Under the pieces are notes generated by a model that worked only from the letters and a program-made list of their open reading frames with translations, had not been told where the DNA came from and ran no database searches. Below, piece after piece: positions 1 through 9,534 of a DNA stretch of 64,000 nt (position 1 is its first letter; each line of letters opens with the position of its first letter). The DNA comes from an uncultured Christensenellaceae bacterium (GTDB lineage: Bacteria > Bacillota > Clostridia > Christensenellales > UBA3700), in the NCBI GenBank assembly GCA_944381325.1, contig CALWKS010000001.1, positions 434,001 through 498,000 of the forward strand. Reading direction: 5' to 3'. The position numbers and the translations under genes are program-made.

Positions 1-238
1 AGACGAAATGGAACAGCTTGAAGAAAGCGTCGACGAATACAAAGTCGCACTGGACCGCGCGCATATCGCAAGACTGAGCGAAAACCTCTGCTCTCCCGAC
101 GCAGGTGCCGTATGGCTCAACCTGATAAACGATATGGAGAGAATAGGCGACCACTTCCGCAACGTCTACACGAGCATGGATTATTACGTAGAGCCCCCCA
201 CAAAGGTAAAGGCAACCGTAAACGCAAAAGCGCAGTAA
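1..238 (+). CDS. Na/Pi cotransporter family protein, C-terminal PhoU-like end (partial)
   Basis: The frame is open from the first base, so this is the 3' end of a gene that begins before the window. The visible 78 or so residues are helical and acidic and contain LINDMERIGDHFRN, a pattern typical of the PhoU-like helical domain that forms the cytoplasmic C-terminus of Na+/phosphate cotransporters (NptA/YjbB type). A free-standing PhoU is the alternative, because the membrane part cannot be seen. The gene is followed at once by a strong terminator, so it ends its transcription unit. The family name is an inference from this short piece. Confidence 0.6.
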   Translation, partial: DEMEQLEESVDEYKVALDRAHIARLSENLCSPDAGAVWLNLINDMERIGDHFRNVYTSMDYYVEPPTKVKATVNAKAQ

Positions 239-266
239 GTAATAATTATTTTTCAATATAATATAA

Positions 267-297
267 ATCCCTTCGGAAACTCCGGAGGGATCTTTTA
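267..297 (+). terminator. Rho-independent terminator of the PhoU-like gene
   Basis: An 11-pair stem (267-277 with 281-291, one G-U) closes a 3-base loop and is followed by CTTTTATGT. It sits 29 bases after the stop codon of the preceding gene. Confidence 0.8.
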
Positions 298-601
298 TGT
301 CTTGCCGCTGCCGCAAACTTCGATATCCTCTGCCCTGATTGTATATCTTGTCTGCGTTAAACGTTGATATATCCTCACAATGGCAACAGACTATCTCAAA
401 TGATCGGCACAGGCGCACGATAGCTAGCAAAATCAAGCACGATTACAAGCTTAAAAAAAGGACGCGACTATCGCGTCCCTTTTACACCGTCTTATTTTTA
501 TGCGTCTCACGCCGAAATAAGCGATCAGGCGCTTTTGTCTGCGCGCGCGTATCTTTTTACGACACGCGGCAGAATTGCCTCATACGACAGGTTTACTGCC
601 G
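298..601. other. Intergenic region between convergent genes
   Basis: No credible gene. It holds the terminator of the minus-strand topoisomerase genes (453-479) and otherwise unremarkable sequence. The open frames here have no ribosome binding site and no family resemblance. Confidence 0.6.
453..479 (-). terminator. Terminator of the parE-parC unit
   Basis: On the minus strand an 8-pair GC-rich stem (GGACGCGA with TCGCGTCC, loop of three) is followed by a run of seven T. It lies about 120 bases after the parC stop codon. Confidence 0.8.
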
Positions 602-3052
602 TCAGATGTTGTGTCTCTTGCTGTCGGCAATAACCATATTGAGATTGCTTCCGCCCTTCTTGCACGCTTCTTTGAGAATATTAGAGCCTTTCTTGGTGCG
701 GTCTGTGATCTCTATGTCCTCAGTGTTGACTGAAAGACAGCTTCCGTCCACAAGCTGCAGAGCGAAATCGTAAGGCATTGTTACCGTATCCACAAATACG
801 ATATTGCCTGACTTCTTGTCGTCGTTTATCGTTACGCCCTTGCGGTAGCGCTTCATCGGCTCGACAGAAGACAGCACGACGCGCTTTGCAAAGCCTGAAT
901 CCGTAACAAGGACTATTTCACCTTCGCAGTCATGCTGAGTCGTGAACAGCACCGCATCGCCGTCTGACAGCTGAATTCCCTTCACGCCGCTCGCTTTCTT
1001 GCCCTGACACGGGATGTCCGCTTCTGCATTGAGCACCATTCCGTCTTTAGTTACAAAGAGAAGGTATTCGTCGTCTGAATTGACTATTTCAACGCCTATC
1101 ACTTCGTCGCCGTCCTTGAGCACGATCGCAGGAGAAACTGTCTTTTTGTCGACTGAATATTCTTTTGCTTCAGTCTTCTTGACCATACCTTGCGCGGTAT
1201 AGAAATAAAGTTCTTTATCCTGAAGTTCTGCAGGCGTGAACACGGCGACTATTCTTTCGTCGCTGTCTGCGCGCGCTATCTTGCTGACAGTAGTGCCGCG
1301 AGACTTCCACTTGTCCTCGCCAAGCTGGTCGATATCGAACACGACCGCATTGCCCTTCTGCGTAAAGGCGATCAGGTTGTAGTCGTTGCTGCAGTCTATG
1401 ACTCTCTTCACCAAGTCTGAAGCTCCGCAGTTAACTATGCTCTTCTGTGCAAGCGAGTAAGACTTGGGCGGCATAAACTTAAGGTTGCCCGCCTGAGTCA
1501 GAATGAGCTTGCCTGAACGCTCTATCTTTGCGTTTACGTCGATCGTGGTTACGGTAGCATGATCCGAAGACACGATCGTAGTGCGGCGCTTATCAGCATA
1601 TTTTTTCTTGATTTCAAGTATTTCCTTGCGGACTATCGCCAGCTGTCTGCGCTTGGAAGAGAGTATCTGATCGAGTTCAGCAATCTTTTCCTGAAGTTCT
1701 GCGATTTCAGCTTCAAGCTTCTTTGCGTCTACGCGTTTGAGATTCTTGAGTTTCATTTCAAGAATAGCCACTGCCTGGCGCTCAGTAAGGTTGAATTCCT
1801 GCTTTATCTGTTCTTTGGCTTCAAGGTCGGTCTGTGCGTTGAGTATTATATCGACTACGCGGCGTATATTGTTTACCGCAATAAGCTTTCCTTGCTGAAT
1901 GTGCTCCTGTTTGCGCGCGACGTTTACATCGTACTGGCTGCGCTTGTAAATTACCTGTCTCTGGAATTCGACGTAGTGAGATATGATTTCAATAAGTCCC
2001 ATAAGTCTGGGCTTGCCGCCTGCAATGGCGACCATATTCACGCCGTAAGAACATTCGAGGTTTGTAAACTTAAAAAGGGTGGCAAGCGCCTTTTCGGCAT
2101 TTGTGTCCTTACGCAGTCTTATAACCGCACGCACGCCGTTGCGGTCAGATTCGTCGTTTATTTCCTGAATAAATCCGAAGCGGTCTTTTCTCTCCTCTCT
2201 CAGGTCGTTTATCTTTGAAAGCAACTGCGCCTTGTTTATCTGATAAGGGAACTCAGTGATTACGATAAGATCCCTCTCTCCGTCCTTTTCTATAAACGCG
2301 TTGGCGCGCATCGTTATCTTGCCTTTACCTGTGCGGTACGCTTCAGCAATGCCCTCGTTGTCGATGATTATGCCGCCTGTCGGAAAATCAGGCGCAGGTA
2401 TGTATTTCATCATCTCTTCGAGAGTGATGCGGCTGTTGTCTATGTAAGCAACGATACCGTTTATCACTTCGCCGAGGTTGTGCGGAGGAATGTTGGTGGC
2501 AAGACCTACGGCAATGCCCGTAGTTCCGTTTACAAGAAGGTTGGGGAATCTGCAAGGCAGTACGTCAGGCTCTTCGAGACTGTCGTCGAAGTTGAGCGAA
2601 AAGCTTACCGTCTCTTTGTCCAGGTCTCTCAGCATTTCCATAGCAATGGGAGCAAGGCGCGCTTCGGTATAACGCATAGCCGCCGCGCCGTCGCCGTCGA
2701 CGCTGCCGAAGTTGCCGTGTCCGTCAACCAGCATCATGCGCGTATTGAAAGGCTGTGCAAGCCTTACCATAGCGTCGTAAACGCTGCTGTCGCCGTGCGG
2801 ATGGTATTTGCCCAGACATTCGCCGACAATTCTCGCAGATTTCTTATGCGGTTTGTCGGGAGTCGTGCCCAACTCGTTCATAGAGTAAAGAATACGTCTC
2901 TGAACTGGTTTCAGACCGTCTTCGACTCTCGGAAGCGCACGGTCGAGAATGACGTGCTCGGAATACTGCATCATCGACTGATGCATTATATCCACGAGGT
3001 CGTTATCAAGTATTACGGTCTTATCCTCAATAGGTTTTCTCTTTTTTGCCAT
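602..3052 (-). CDS. parC: Type IIA DNA topoisomerase subunit A (topoisomerase IV/ParC-like)
   Basis: The 816-residue breakage-reunion subunit binds, cuts and rejoins DNA, working with the ATPase subunit encoded just upstream. Visible are the winged-helix region with [12 protein letters not shown] (quinolone-determining region), the catalytic tyrosine in [11 protein letters not shown], a long coiled-coil tower around residues 430-500, and a six-bladed C-terminal beta-pinwheel. No canonical GyrA box (QRRGGRG) is seen in the pinwheel, and the GDSS form is typical of ParC, so I favour topoisomerase IV (decatenation) over gyrase. A second gyrase-type pair that lost the box remains possible. The start codon follows parE by 19 bases, with an AAGGGA site, so the two are co-transcribed and made in matching amounts. 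Confidence 0.8.
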   Translation of the reverse strand: MAKKRKPIEDKTVILDNDLVDIMHQSMMQYSEHVILDRALPRVEDGLKPVQRRILYSMNELGTTPDKPHKKSARIVGECLGKYHPHGDSSVYDAMVRLAQPFNTRMMLVDGHGNFGSVDGDGAAAMRYTEARLAPIAMEMLRDLDKETVSFSLNFDDSLEEPDVLPCRFPNLLVNGTTGIAVGLATNIPPHNLGEVINGIVAYIDNSRITLEEMMKYIPAPDFPTGGIIIDNEGIAEAYRTGKGKITMRANAFIEKDGERDLIVITEFPYQINKAQLLSKINDLREERKDRFGFIQEINDESDRNGVRAVIRLRKDTNAEKALATLFKFTNLECSYGVNMVAIAGGKPRLMGLIEIISHYVEFQRQVIYKRSQYDVNVARKQEHIQQGKLIAVNNIRRVVDIILNAQTDLEAKEQIKQEFNLTERQAVAILEMKLKNLKRVDAKKLEAEIAELQEKIAELDQILSSKRRQLAIVRKEILEIKKKYADKRRTTIVSSDHATVTTIDVNAKIERSGKLILTQAGNLKFMPPKSYSLAQKSIVNCGASDLVKRVIDCSNDYNLIAFTQKGNAVVFDIDQLGEDKWKSRGTTVSKIARADSDERIVAVFTPAELQDKELYFYTAQGMVKKTEAKEYSVDKKTVSPAIVLKDGDEVIGVEIVNSDDEYLLFVTKDGMVLNAEADIPCQGKKASGVKGIQLSDGDAVLFTTQHDCEGEIVLVTDSGFAKRVVLSSVEPMKRYRKGVTINDDKKSGNIVFVDTVTMPYDFALQLVDGSCLSVNTEDIEITDRTKKGSNILKEACKKGGSNLNMVIADSKRHNI

Positions 3053-3071
3053 ATCACATTTTCCCTTTTCG

Positions 3072-5030
3072 TCAACCCGCTATCTCTTTGAAGCTGTCGA
3101 CCTTGTTGAAGTTTGCGTTTTCGTTTATATAACTCTTTCTTGCGTCAATGTTGTCGCCCATAAGCACAGATATGAGACTTTCTGCCTCGGATGCATCGTC
3201 TATCGTTACTTTGGTCAGTGTACGCGTCTCGGGGTTCATAGTGGTTTCCCACAACTGCTCGGGGTTCATTTCGCCGAGACCTTTATAACGCTGAAGCGTA
3301 TATCCTCTTGCCGCGGTATCAAGCATCTTCTTGAGCTCTTCGTCGTCGTAAGCGTATCTCGTGCCGTTCTTATCCGTTATCTTATACAGCGGCGGCATAC
3401 CGATATACACGTGTCCGTCTGTGATGAGTTCTTTCATATAGCGATAGAAGAACGTGAGCAGAATGCACCTTATATGCGCGCCGTCCTGGTCTGCATCGGC
3501 TAAGATTATTACCTTGTTGTACTTCAGCCCTTTAATGTCGAAATCTTTGTAAAAACCCGTGCCAAGTGCGTTTATTATAGAAGCCATCTCCTCGTTTTCC
3601 AGGATCTGATTTATGCGCTTCTTTTCAGCGTTGAGCGGCTTGCCCTTAAGCGGCAGGATAGCCTGAAAATATCTGTCTCTGCCCTGTTTCGCGCTTCCTC
3701 CCGCGGAGTCGCCCTCGACTATGAACAATTCGTTCATTTCTGCTTTCTTTCCGCTGCAGTTGGACAGCTTGCCGACAAGCGCGCTCTGAGTCATGCTGTT
3801 GAGCTTGCGCGTCATATCCTTTGCCTGAGCGGCTTTGAGTCTCGCCTTTGCCGCAACGTCCGCCTTCGCGTAAATAGCGTCTATGACTTCTTTTTTCGCC
3901 TTGTTGAGATAATCCTTGAGAGCGTCGGTAAGAAGGTTTTCAACCAGTATCTTTACTTCGGGGTTGCCCAGCTTTGTCTTGGTCTGACCTTCGAACTGAA
4001 CGTTCTGCATCTTTATCGCAAGGATAGCCGTCATACCCTCTCTGAAATCTTCTCCGAGGAAGTTCTGATCCTTGTCCTTGAGAATGTTCTTTGCTCTCGC
4101 AAAATCGTTGAAAACTTTTGTGTAAGCGGATTTGAAGCCCGTTTCGTGCGTGCCGCCTTCAGTCGTCGGAATGTTGTTGACAAAGCTGAAAATACTCTCA
4201 TTGTAAGAGTCGGTATGCTGGATAGCCAGCATGACCATAAAATTCTTTGCACTGCGTTCAACGTATACAGGCTCGTCGTAAAGCACGACTTTTGAGCTGT
4301 TGATGTATTTTGCAAAATCCCTGAGTCCGCCGTCATAGCAGTAGCAGACGGATTTGTATTTTCCTTCTTCGTCAGTGTCTCTGAGATCTGTAAGAGTTAT
4401 CGTCATTCCGCCGTTGAGGAAAGCAAGCTCTTTTATGCGCTTTGAAATCACGTCGTAAGAGAATTTTTCTGAGCCGAACACGCGCGCGTCGGGCAAGAAC
4501 TGAACGAAAGTGCCCTTTTCTTTTTTGTCGCAGGGACTTTCAGTCAGCTTTGTCTTAGGAATGCCGCTGACGACTTTTCCGTCCACTTCGGGAGAATGGA
4601 ATTCCTGACAATATTCGGTGCCGTTCTTGTAAACTTTGACCGTAAGCCATTCGCTGAGCGCATTTGTAACAGAAGCGCCTACGCCGTGAAGACCGCCTGA
4701 AAAGCCGTAGTTGTTTGAATCGAATTTACCGCCCGCGTGCAGTTTCGTAAAAACAAGTTCAACGCCTGAAATGCCGTATTTCGGGTGAATGTCCACGGGG
4801 ATGCCTCTGCCGTTGTCGCGCACGCTTACGCTGTTGTCCGGGTAAATGACTATGTCGATGCGGTTGCCGTAACCGTTGGCAACTTCGTCAATACCGTTGT
4901 CGACGATTTCCCAAAGGATATGGTGCATACCCTTGCTGCCCGTCGTACCGATATACATACCCGGTCTTACGCGGACTGCTTCCAGCCCTTCGAGGACTTG
5001 TAAATCTTTTGAATCGTACGTATTTTTCAT
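3072..5030 (-). CDS. parE: Type IIA DNA topoisomerase subunit B (topoisomerase IV/ParE-like)
   Basis: The 652-residue ATPase subunit drives strand passage. Domains in order: GHKL ATPase ([10 protein letters not shown] near residue 45, DNGRGIP near 73, [10 protein letters not shown] near 112), a transducer domain with the K-loop region near 340, the TOPRIM domain ([15 protein letters not shown] near 440, [10 protein letters not shown] near 510 as metal ligands) and the C-terminal [14 protein letters not shown] region. Length fits the GyrB/ParE family without the insertion seen in enterobacterial GyrB. GyrB versus ParE rests mainly on the partner gene, whose subunit lacks a GyrA box. The ATG has a GGAGATAAG site. 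The gene is first of a two-gene unit; upstream is a 148-base gap carrying the hydrolase terminator. Confidence 0.8.
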   Translation of the reverse strand: MKNTYDSKDLQVLEGLEAVRVRPGMYIGTTGSKGMHHILWEIVDNGIDEVANGYGNRIDIVIYPDNSVSVRDNGRGIPVDIHPKYGISGVELVFTKLHAGGKFDSNNYGFSGGLHGVGASVTNALSEWLTVKVYKNGTEYCQEFHSPEVDGKVVSGIPKTKLTESPCDKKEKGTFVQFLPDARVFGSEKFSYDVISKRIKELAFLNGGMTITLTDLRDTDEEGKYKSVCYCYDGGLRDFAKYINSSKVVLYDEPVYVERSAKNFMVMLAIQHTDSYNESIFSFVNNIPTTEGGTHETGFKSAYTKVFNDFARAKNILKDKDQNFLGEDFREGMTAILAIKMQNVQFEGQTKTKLGNPEVKILVENLLTDALKDYLNKAKKEVIDAIYAKADVAAKARLKAAQAKDMTRKLNSMTQSALVGKLSNCSGKKAEMNELFIVEGDSAGGSAKQGRDRYFQAILPLKGKPLNAEKKRINQILENEEMASIINALGTGFYKDFDIKGLKYNKVIILADADQDGAHIRCILLTFFYRYMKELITDGHVYIGMPPLYKITDKNGTRYAYDDEELKKMLDTAARGYTLQRYKGLGEMNPEQLWETTMNPETRTLTKVTIDDASEAESLISVLMGDNIDARKSYINENANFNKVDSFKEIAG

Positions 5031-5145
5031 CTTATCTCCTTATCCGTCCGCCCGCACGCAGGTTGCCCGCATACGGGTGATTGTCATATTGTTGCAAAAC
5101 GCTCTGAAAGCATAATTCCGCCATCCCCGATATCCCGCAGGGCGT

Positions 5146-5168
5146 GAAAAGACCGCGGCTGAACCGCG
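5146..5168 (-). terminator. Probable terminator of the alpha/beta hydrolase gene
   Basis: A short GC-only stem (CGCGG with CCGCG, 5-base loop) is followed on the minus strand by GTCTTTTC, 11 bases after the stop codon. The stem is short, so this is a moderate call. Confidence 0.5.
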
Positions 5169-5178
5169 AAACTCTTTC

Positions 5179-6111
5179 TTATCTGGAATTATTCAGCAAA
5201 TTCAGACAGGTATCGGCAAAGTCAGTAACGTCGCCGTAAACTTCTTCCTTATTTAGCTCGTTGAGAATTTCGTGTCTCGCCTCGGGGTACAGCTTCATGG
5301 AGACGCACGCAAGACCCGCGTCTATATACATCTCGTAAAGTCTGCTCACCAGCTTACCGTTGCCACCCACGGGGTCGCGGTCTCCGCTGATAATGAAAAT
5401 GGGCAGATCTTTGCGGATATTGCTCATATTCTTTGAGCGGTAAATCTTGCACAGCGCCCTGAAGAAGGATTTGTAGAATCCCAGAGACAACGTAAAGTTG
5501 CACATAGGATCGGCAAGATATTTTTCGCGCTCTTTATCGTCGCGGTTACCCCAGGCAAATTCTTTGTTCTCAGTGATAAACTGAGCGTCGTAAGCGCCGA
5601 AAGACATTTTGCGTATCATATTGGCGGCAGAATCTTTGCCGCACACAGCGCACTGCAATCCTGATATAATCTTGCCCGCCTTTACGTCAAGCCCGTTCTG
5701 ACACGCACTGCCGCACAGCACCGCGCCTGCAATCACGCCGCTGTTGCGCTGTATATAAGCCTGCGTAAGAAAAGAGCCGTAGCTGTGTCCGAATACGATA
5801 ACTGGAAGATTGTAAGTCTCCTTAGCGTATTTCGTTATCAGCACTTCGTCCTGAACGGTGTCGAAAAAGCAATCCCCTTCAGGCACTTTGCCCAGGTTGT
5901 CGAGTCCTGCCGTTTTGCCGTGTCCGCGATGATCGTCGCCGAGGGCGATATATCCTTTTGAATTGAGATATTTTGCAAAATCGTCATATCTGCCTATGTG
6001 TTCAGCCATACCGTGAAGTATCTGAACAACGGCTTTGGGATTTTCAACGTCGTCCCACACCGCCAGATTGAGTTTATAATCTTTATATCCGTAGAAAATT
6101 ATTTCTTTCAT
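5179..6111 (-). CDS. Alpha/beta hydrolase, monoacylglycerol lipase/lysophospholipase type
   Basis: This is a 310-residue serine hydrolase of the Hydrolase_4 (monoacylglycerol lipase-like) group, probably cytoplasmic because no signal peptide is seen. The oxyanion-region HGMAEHIGRY lies near residue 34, the nucleophile elbow GHSYGS near 107 holds the catalytic serine, the acid is likely the Asp of SGDRDP near 245, and the histidine lies in EARHE near 276. The family cleaves acyl esters of glycerides or lysophospholipids; the real substrate cannot be read from sequence. The gene stands alone with its own promoter and terminator. The start has a GAGGA site five bases upstream. Confidence 0.8.
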   Translation of the reverse strand: MKEIIFYGYKDYKLNLAVWDDVENPKAVVQILHGMAEHIGRYDDFAKYLNSKGYIALGDDHRGHGKTAGLDNLGKVPEGDCFFDTVQDEVLITKYAKETYNLPVIVFGHSYGSFLTQAYIQRNSGVIAGAVLCGSACQNGLDVKAGKIISGLQCAVCGKDSAANMIRKMSFGAYDAQFITENKEFAWGNRDDKEREKYLADPMCNFTLSLGFYKSFFRALCKIYRSKNMSNIRKDLPIFIISGDRDPVGGNGKLVSRLYEMYIDAGLACVSMKLYPEARHEILNELNKEEVYGDVTDFADTCLNLLNNSR

Positions 6112-6121
6112 TAAATCCTCA

Positions 6122-6160
6122 CCACTATATATTGGGGGAAAACTCTCCCCTTTATAGTGG
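6122..6160 (-). repeat. Inverted repeat at the hydrolase transcription start
   Basis: CCACTATA (6122-6129) is matched by TATAGTGG (6153-6160), with a second nested GC-rich pairing inside. It spans about -5 to +34 of the predicted transcript, so it could act as an operator or as a 5' hairpin in the mRNA. Confidence 0.45.
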
Positions 6161-6161
6161 T

Positions 6162-6190
6162 ATTATACTATATGTTGCGGTTTTTTTCAA
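6162..6190 (-). promoter_or_regulatory. Sigma-A promoter of the hydrolase gene
   Basis: TTGAAA (6185-6190) and a perfect TATAAT (6162-6167) are separated by exactly 17 bases, 50 bases upstream of the hydrolase start. Confidence 0.75.
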
Positions 6191-6384
6191 GTGAATATTT
6201 ATATTATTATAATAAATTAACACCTATAGCGGATTTTTCAAGCAAAATTACACCCGTTTTATGAATTTGAGTGTAAAATCGAAATCTCAAACACAGGTGA
6301 AAAACTCTGAAAAATTTGAAAAAACGGTATATACTTTCTGCCTCGGGGCATAAATTTATTTGAATACTCTGAGGAGATAGAGAT

Positions 6385-7428
6385 ATGAAAATCGTACTTA
6401 CCGGAGGCGGAACAGCGGGGCACGTAATGCCCAATCTGGCGCTTATCCCCGACCTGAAAAAGAACTTTGAAAAAATATATTATGTCGGCAGCCGCGAAGG
6501 AATAGAAAAAAGGCTTTGCGAAGAACAAGGAATAGCTTATTATTCCACCGACACTGTCAAATTCAGAAGAGACAAAATATTCAGCAATTTTTCAATACCA
6601 TTCAGACTGCACGGCTGCGTGAATGAAGCGAAGAAAATACTCAGCGAATTGCGCCCGGACGTCGTGTTTTCAAAAGGCGGATACGTATCTCTTCCCGTCT
6701 GTCTCGCCGCACACTCTCTCAAAATCCCCGTGGTTGCCCACGAGTCCGACATGACGCTCGGACTTGCGAACAAAATAACTCAGAAATTCGCCGCGTGCGT
6801 GATAACTTCTCACAAAGCGACGCAAGCGAAAAACTCAGTATTCATCGGCAATCCTGTCAGATGCGAACTGATCAGTGCGGACGGCTCGCGCATTGCCGAA
6901 AAATACGGCCTGCCGGGCAAAAAACCGCTTCTTCTCGCGGTCGGAGGCTCAGGAGGATCTGAGGCTTTGAACAACATAATCCAGACAAACCTTAAAGACC
7001 TTCTTGAAAAATACGAAATAATTCACATTACGGGCAAAAAGTGCGCAGAAACAAAGACTAAAGGCTACGTATCCAGGCAATACGCAAAGGATATTTTTGA
7101 TCTGTACGCCGCGGCAGACGTGATAATATCGAGAGCAGGCGCGAACGCTGTCAGAGAAATATCCGCAATGGGTAAGCGTGCGCTTTATATTCCGCTTCCC
7201 AAAACGGCTTCCAGAGGAGACCAGATCCTCAACGCAAAACAAGCCGCTTCAGGTGGGCGTGCCGCAGTGCTGGAACAAGAGACTCTGACAAAAGCGAAGC
7301 TTCTCACGACGCTTGAATACCTTATGGCGTCGCCTCCGCCCGAGCCCGACAAAGACGTGCTTTCGGTAAACTCAAAAATAGCAGAGCTAGTCGCAAACGT
7401 AGCAAAAACGTCGTCAAGCAAGCAATAG
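6385..7428 (+). CDS. murG: MurG, lipid II-forming GlcNAc transferase
   Basis: This 347-residue GT-B glycosyltransferase adds GlcNAc to lipid I at the inner face of the membrane, giving lipid II for peptidoglycan. The N-terminal TGGGTAGHVMPNLAL is the MurG glycine-rich loop; FSKGGYVSLPV near residue 96, HESDMTLGLANK near 120, the second glycine loop LLAVGGSGGSEALN near 185 and the donor-site SRAGANAVREISAMGK near 250 follow in the usual order. Length is normal. ATG at 6385 has a GAGGAGA site eight bases upstream. It is a single-gene unit on the plus strand, outside a dcw cluster, and runs towards the phage cassette, so a second murG elsewhere in the genome would not be surprising. Confidence 0.9.
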   Translation: MKIVLTGGGTAGHVMPNLALIPDLKKNFEKIYYVGSREGIEKRLCEEQGIAYYSTDTVKFRRDKIFSNFSIPFRLHGCVNEAKKILSELRPDVVFSKGGYVSLPVCLAAHSLKIPVVAHESDMTLGLANKITQKFAACVITSHKATQAKNSVFIGNPVRCELISADGSRIAEKYGLPGKKPLLLAVGGSGGSEALNNIIQTNLKDLLEKYEIIHITGKKCAETKTKGYVSRQYAKDIFDLYAAADVIISRAGANAVREISAMGKRALYIPLPKTASRGDQILNAKQAASGGRAAVLEQETLTKAKLLTTLEYLMASPPPEPDKDVLSVNSKIAELVANVAKTSSSKQ

Positions 7429-7504
7429 TTCACACCTCTGTTTAAAATATCAGAATGATATCACATTCAAATCAAGATCTTAACGATTTTAAAATTCTGT
7501 TTAG

Positions 7505-7537
7505 TAAAAAAGCGGCGGCAAAAATTGCCACCGCTAT
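7505..7537 (-). terminator. Terminator at the end of the phage cassette
   Basis: On the minus strand a 10-pair stem (GCGGTGGCAA with TTGCCGCCGC) ends in a run of T. It lies 13 bases after the last holin gene and could also stop murG transcription from the other side. Confidence 0.8.
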
Positions 7538-7549
7538 TATTTATAAGTA

Positions 7550-7828
7550 TTATTTAGTATTATCAATTATTTTATCGATAATATCTGTTATCTGTTCAGG
7601 CTCTTCGTTGTTATCGACATCAGTTGTTATTTCTTCCGCAACGCTTTCCTGCGCCTGTTTCTTCGGCGGTTTCACTATAAGACCGCTGACCGCAAGAAGT
7701 CCCAGAAAAGCCGTCGTGATTTCCTGAAGATAAGGTATCTCGGTTGTAAACCCGACCGCCTGAAGCGCAACGAAAACAGCGCTCGCTATCGCTATCCAGA
7801 AATCGTAAGATTTGATTTTTTCTTTCAT
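7550..7828 (-). CDS. Phage holin, phi-LC3-like
   Basis: A 92-residue small membrane protein. Residues 8-28 and 36-54 form two hydrophobic segments around a turn with EIPYLQEITT, followed by KPPKK and an acidic tail. This matches the phi-LC3-type holin layout, which includes the common ending SGLIVKPPKK. Such holins form membrane lesions that release phage or endolysin; no endolysin gene is present here. The start at 7828 has an AGGAGGGG site. It lies 12 bases after the interrupted BhlA-like gene, so the cassette carries two holin types in tandem, as in many Clostridia prophages. Confidence 0.75.
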   Translation of the reverse strand: MKEKIKSYDFWIAIASAVFVALQAVGFTTEIPYLQEITTAFLGLLAVSGLIVKPPKKQAQESVAEEITTDVDNNEEPEQITDIIDKIIDNTK

Positions 7829-7839
7829 ACTCCCCTCCT

Positions 7840-8103
7840 TTATGCCGCCGCAGGCGACGGATCGTCTTCCCGTTCTTCCGCAAGCTCCTGAAGCCCGAAT
7901 CCGCACCTCACGTCGTATTTTATCTCTTCTACGTCCTTTGCAACCTCTCTGACGCAATTCAGACTGTCTCCGAGAGAAGCTATAGTATTCTGTTACTTTT
8001 CTTCTCTCTTTCTGCTGTCTTTGAGTTCGAATATAAGGAGCAGACAGAACAGAACCGCCCACGCACCGTTTGCCACAACGGTTTCCATTACGCTCTCCCA
8101 CAT
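7840..8103 (-). pseudogene. BhlA/UviB-like holin, interrupted by an in-frame TAA
   Basis: ATG at 8103 with GGAGGTG upstream encodes a hydrophobic N-terminus (ANGAWAVLFCLLLIF) and then RKREEK, the pattern of BhlA/UviB-type holins. Codon 37 is TAA (7993-7995), but the same frame continues for 50 more codons with QNTIASLGDSLNCV and EVAKDVEEIK, the charged coiled tail expected in this family, and stops at 7840 just before the next gene. A single base change (TAC or TAT, Tyr, to TAA) explains it. If translated to the first stop, only a 36-residue membrane peptide is made. Sequencing error is the alternative. Confidence 0.7.
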
Positions 8104-8108
8104 ATTTA

Positions 8109-9101
8109 TCACCTCCCCAGAACTTCTGCGTCCTTGGCTTTCTTGACGTATCTTGCAAGCAGATTCATATATTCATACCCGAGATACGTCGCAAGATACT
8201 GGTTGTTTGCGACCATATTCTTTGCAGTAGCCGGGTCAAGCTGATCGTAGAAAGATATCGCCATATTCAGTCTTTCGGCATAATTGTCCGCCTTTTCTCC
8301 CACATAGCCGTATTTCTTTTCGTATTCAGCCTGTTTATAATCGGCTTCTGTTCTTGCTGCGACGTCCGCCTGAATAGCCTTTTCGCGTTCAAGCTTATAA
8401 TCTGCGATCTGTTTGTTTATCTTGTTGTTGTATTCCTGTATGGATTTTATCTCTTTATCGCGCTTTGAGATGAGATCTTCTATTTCCGAAGATATCCTGA
8501 TCACATACTCTGCGTTGAGATCGTCTATTGCCGCCTGAAGCTCACTGTTGAGACCGTCTATCTCCGTCTGATACTTTTTCGCTACAGCATCTGCGTCAGC
8601 CTTCGCCTCGGATATCATCATGTCCGCCTGTCTGGCTGCGCTTTCTCCAACAAGATTTTTTATCGAAGAACGCGACAGTCCGCTTTCTATCATCTTGTTT
8701 TCATTCTGTTTTTTACTCTTTTCAAGCGACCTGAGGATTTCTTCTTCGGTTTTGCCGTAATCGTCGTAAGCAGTGCTTACTTTGTTTTCCAGCTCGTCTG
8801 TCTTGCTTTTCGTATCAGCAACGGCTTGTTCTTTTTCAGATTCGAGTTTTGCGTTGTATTCGCCGCTGACTCTGTCCTTTATCTCGTCTTCGCTTTCGCC
8901 TTCGTAAGACTTAAATTCGTAGTCAGGCTCTTCGGGAAGCGCCTGAGAAGCTTCTTCTTTGCGTTCTGCAAGCTCTTTGCGTCTGTAATCCGTGTGCATC
9001 TGCTTGAGCGCTTCGATAAGGTCTTCCTCAGTCTTTACTTTTTTAGTTCCGGCAGCAGAAGTGTCAGTAAATGCCTTCATACTGATTTTGTTTGAAATCA
9101 T
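8109..9101 (-). CDS. Coiled-coil virion or phage-cassette protein, unknown role
   Basis: A 330-residue, highly charged protein that I do not recognise. Residues about 60-260 are strongly helical with heptad-like repeats rich in Glu, Lys, Asp and Ala, including a stretch near 130-170 that suggests long coiled coils. There is no signal peptide and no membrane segment. Position after the connector genes and before the holins is where short-tailed phages encode internal, ejection or tail-needle proteins, so a structural or DNA-ejection role is an inference. ATG at 9101 has a GGAGAA site. A CG-rich inverted repeat (about 9134-9161) lies in the 76-base gap upstream. Confidence 0.45.
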   Translation of the reverse strand: MISNKISMKAFTDTSAAGTKKVKTEEDLIEALKQMHTDYRRKELAERKEEASQALPEEPDYEFKSYEGESEDEIKDRVSGEYNAKLESEKEQAVADTKSKTDELENKVSTAYDDYGKTEEEILRSLEKSKKQNENKMIESGLSRSSIKNLVGESAARQADMMISEAKADADAVAKKYQTEIDGLNSELQAAIDDLNAEYVIRISSEIEDLISKRDKEIKSIQEYNNKINKQIADYKLEREKAIQADVAARTEADYKQAEYEKKYGYVGEKADNYAERLNMAISFYDQLDPATAKNMVANNQYLATYLGYEYMNLLARYVKKAKDAEVLGR

Positions 9102-9177
9102 ACTGTTCTCCTTTTCAAAATATAATAATTGTAGCGCGCGAAAAATCTTCTCAGCGCGCGTTTTACCGCTTTTCCGC

Positions 9178-9534
9178 TCATATTCTCAGTCCTCCTTTTG
9201 CAACGATGCATATCCGCACCTGAGTCGCTTCTCCTTCAGTCAAAAATGTCAGAGTGTGCCTTGTTCTGCCGAGGTTTTCCACTGTCTTTCTCCATATTCT
9301 GCCGCTTGCGGTAGCAAACGGTTCTTCGTCCAGAGCAACGTCAACGTCGGACACGTCTCCGAACACCGTTATCTCAACGTCAATACTGCCTGTACACCAC
9401 AAAGTAAGCGTATGCGGCGCGCCGGCTCTCAGTGCCGGCAGCACCTCTACAAACTCGACGTCTCTGTTGTTGTACACGTATTCGGCAAGTTCCTGCGCCT
9501 CTTTAGCAGTGCGCTCTATTCTCGATAATTTCAT
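9178..9534 (-). CDS. Small beta-rich phage-cassette protein
   Basis: A 118-residue protein with no family that I recognise. The first 25 residues look helical and the rest alternates short hydrophobic strands (HTLTLWCTGSIDVEITVFG), as in a small beta-sandwich. Its ATG overlaps the stop of the upstream gene by four bases (ATGA at 9531-9534), so it is translated together with the beta-propeller-like protein. A small virion decoration or tail component is a reasonable guess from position only. Confidence 0.4.
   Translation of the reverse strand: MKLSRIERTAKEAQELAEYVYNNRDVEFVEVLPALRAGAPHTLTLWCTGSIDVEITVFGDVSDVDVALDEEPFATASGRIWRKTVENLGRTRHTLTFLTEGEATQVRICIVAKGGLRI

Larger units (their letters stand above)
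6112..6384. other. Divergent intergenic region between the hydrolase gene and murG
   Basis: AT-rich spacer of 273 bases holding the hydrolase promoter and an inverted repeat on its left side. The right part, before murG, has no clear promoter by eye; only the murG ribosome binding site GAGGAGA (about 6371-6377) stands out. Confidence 0.5.

Noticed and set aside
339..773. Plus-strand open frame of 144 codons over the parC end
   Set aside because: No ribosome binding site or family resemblance, and it overlaps the terminator and the well-supported parC frame.
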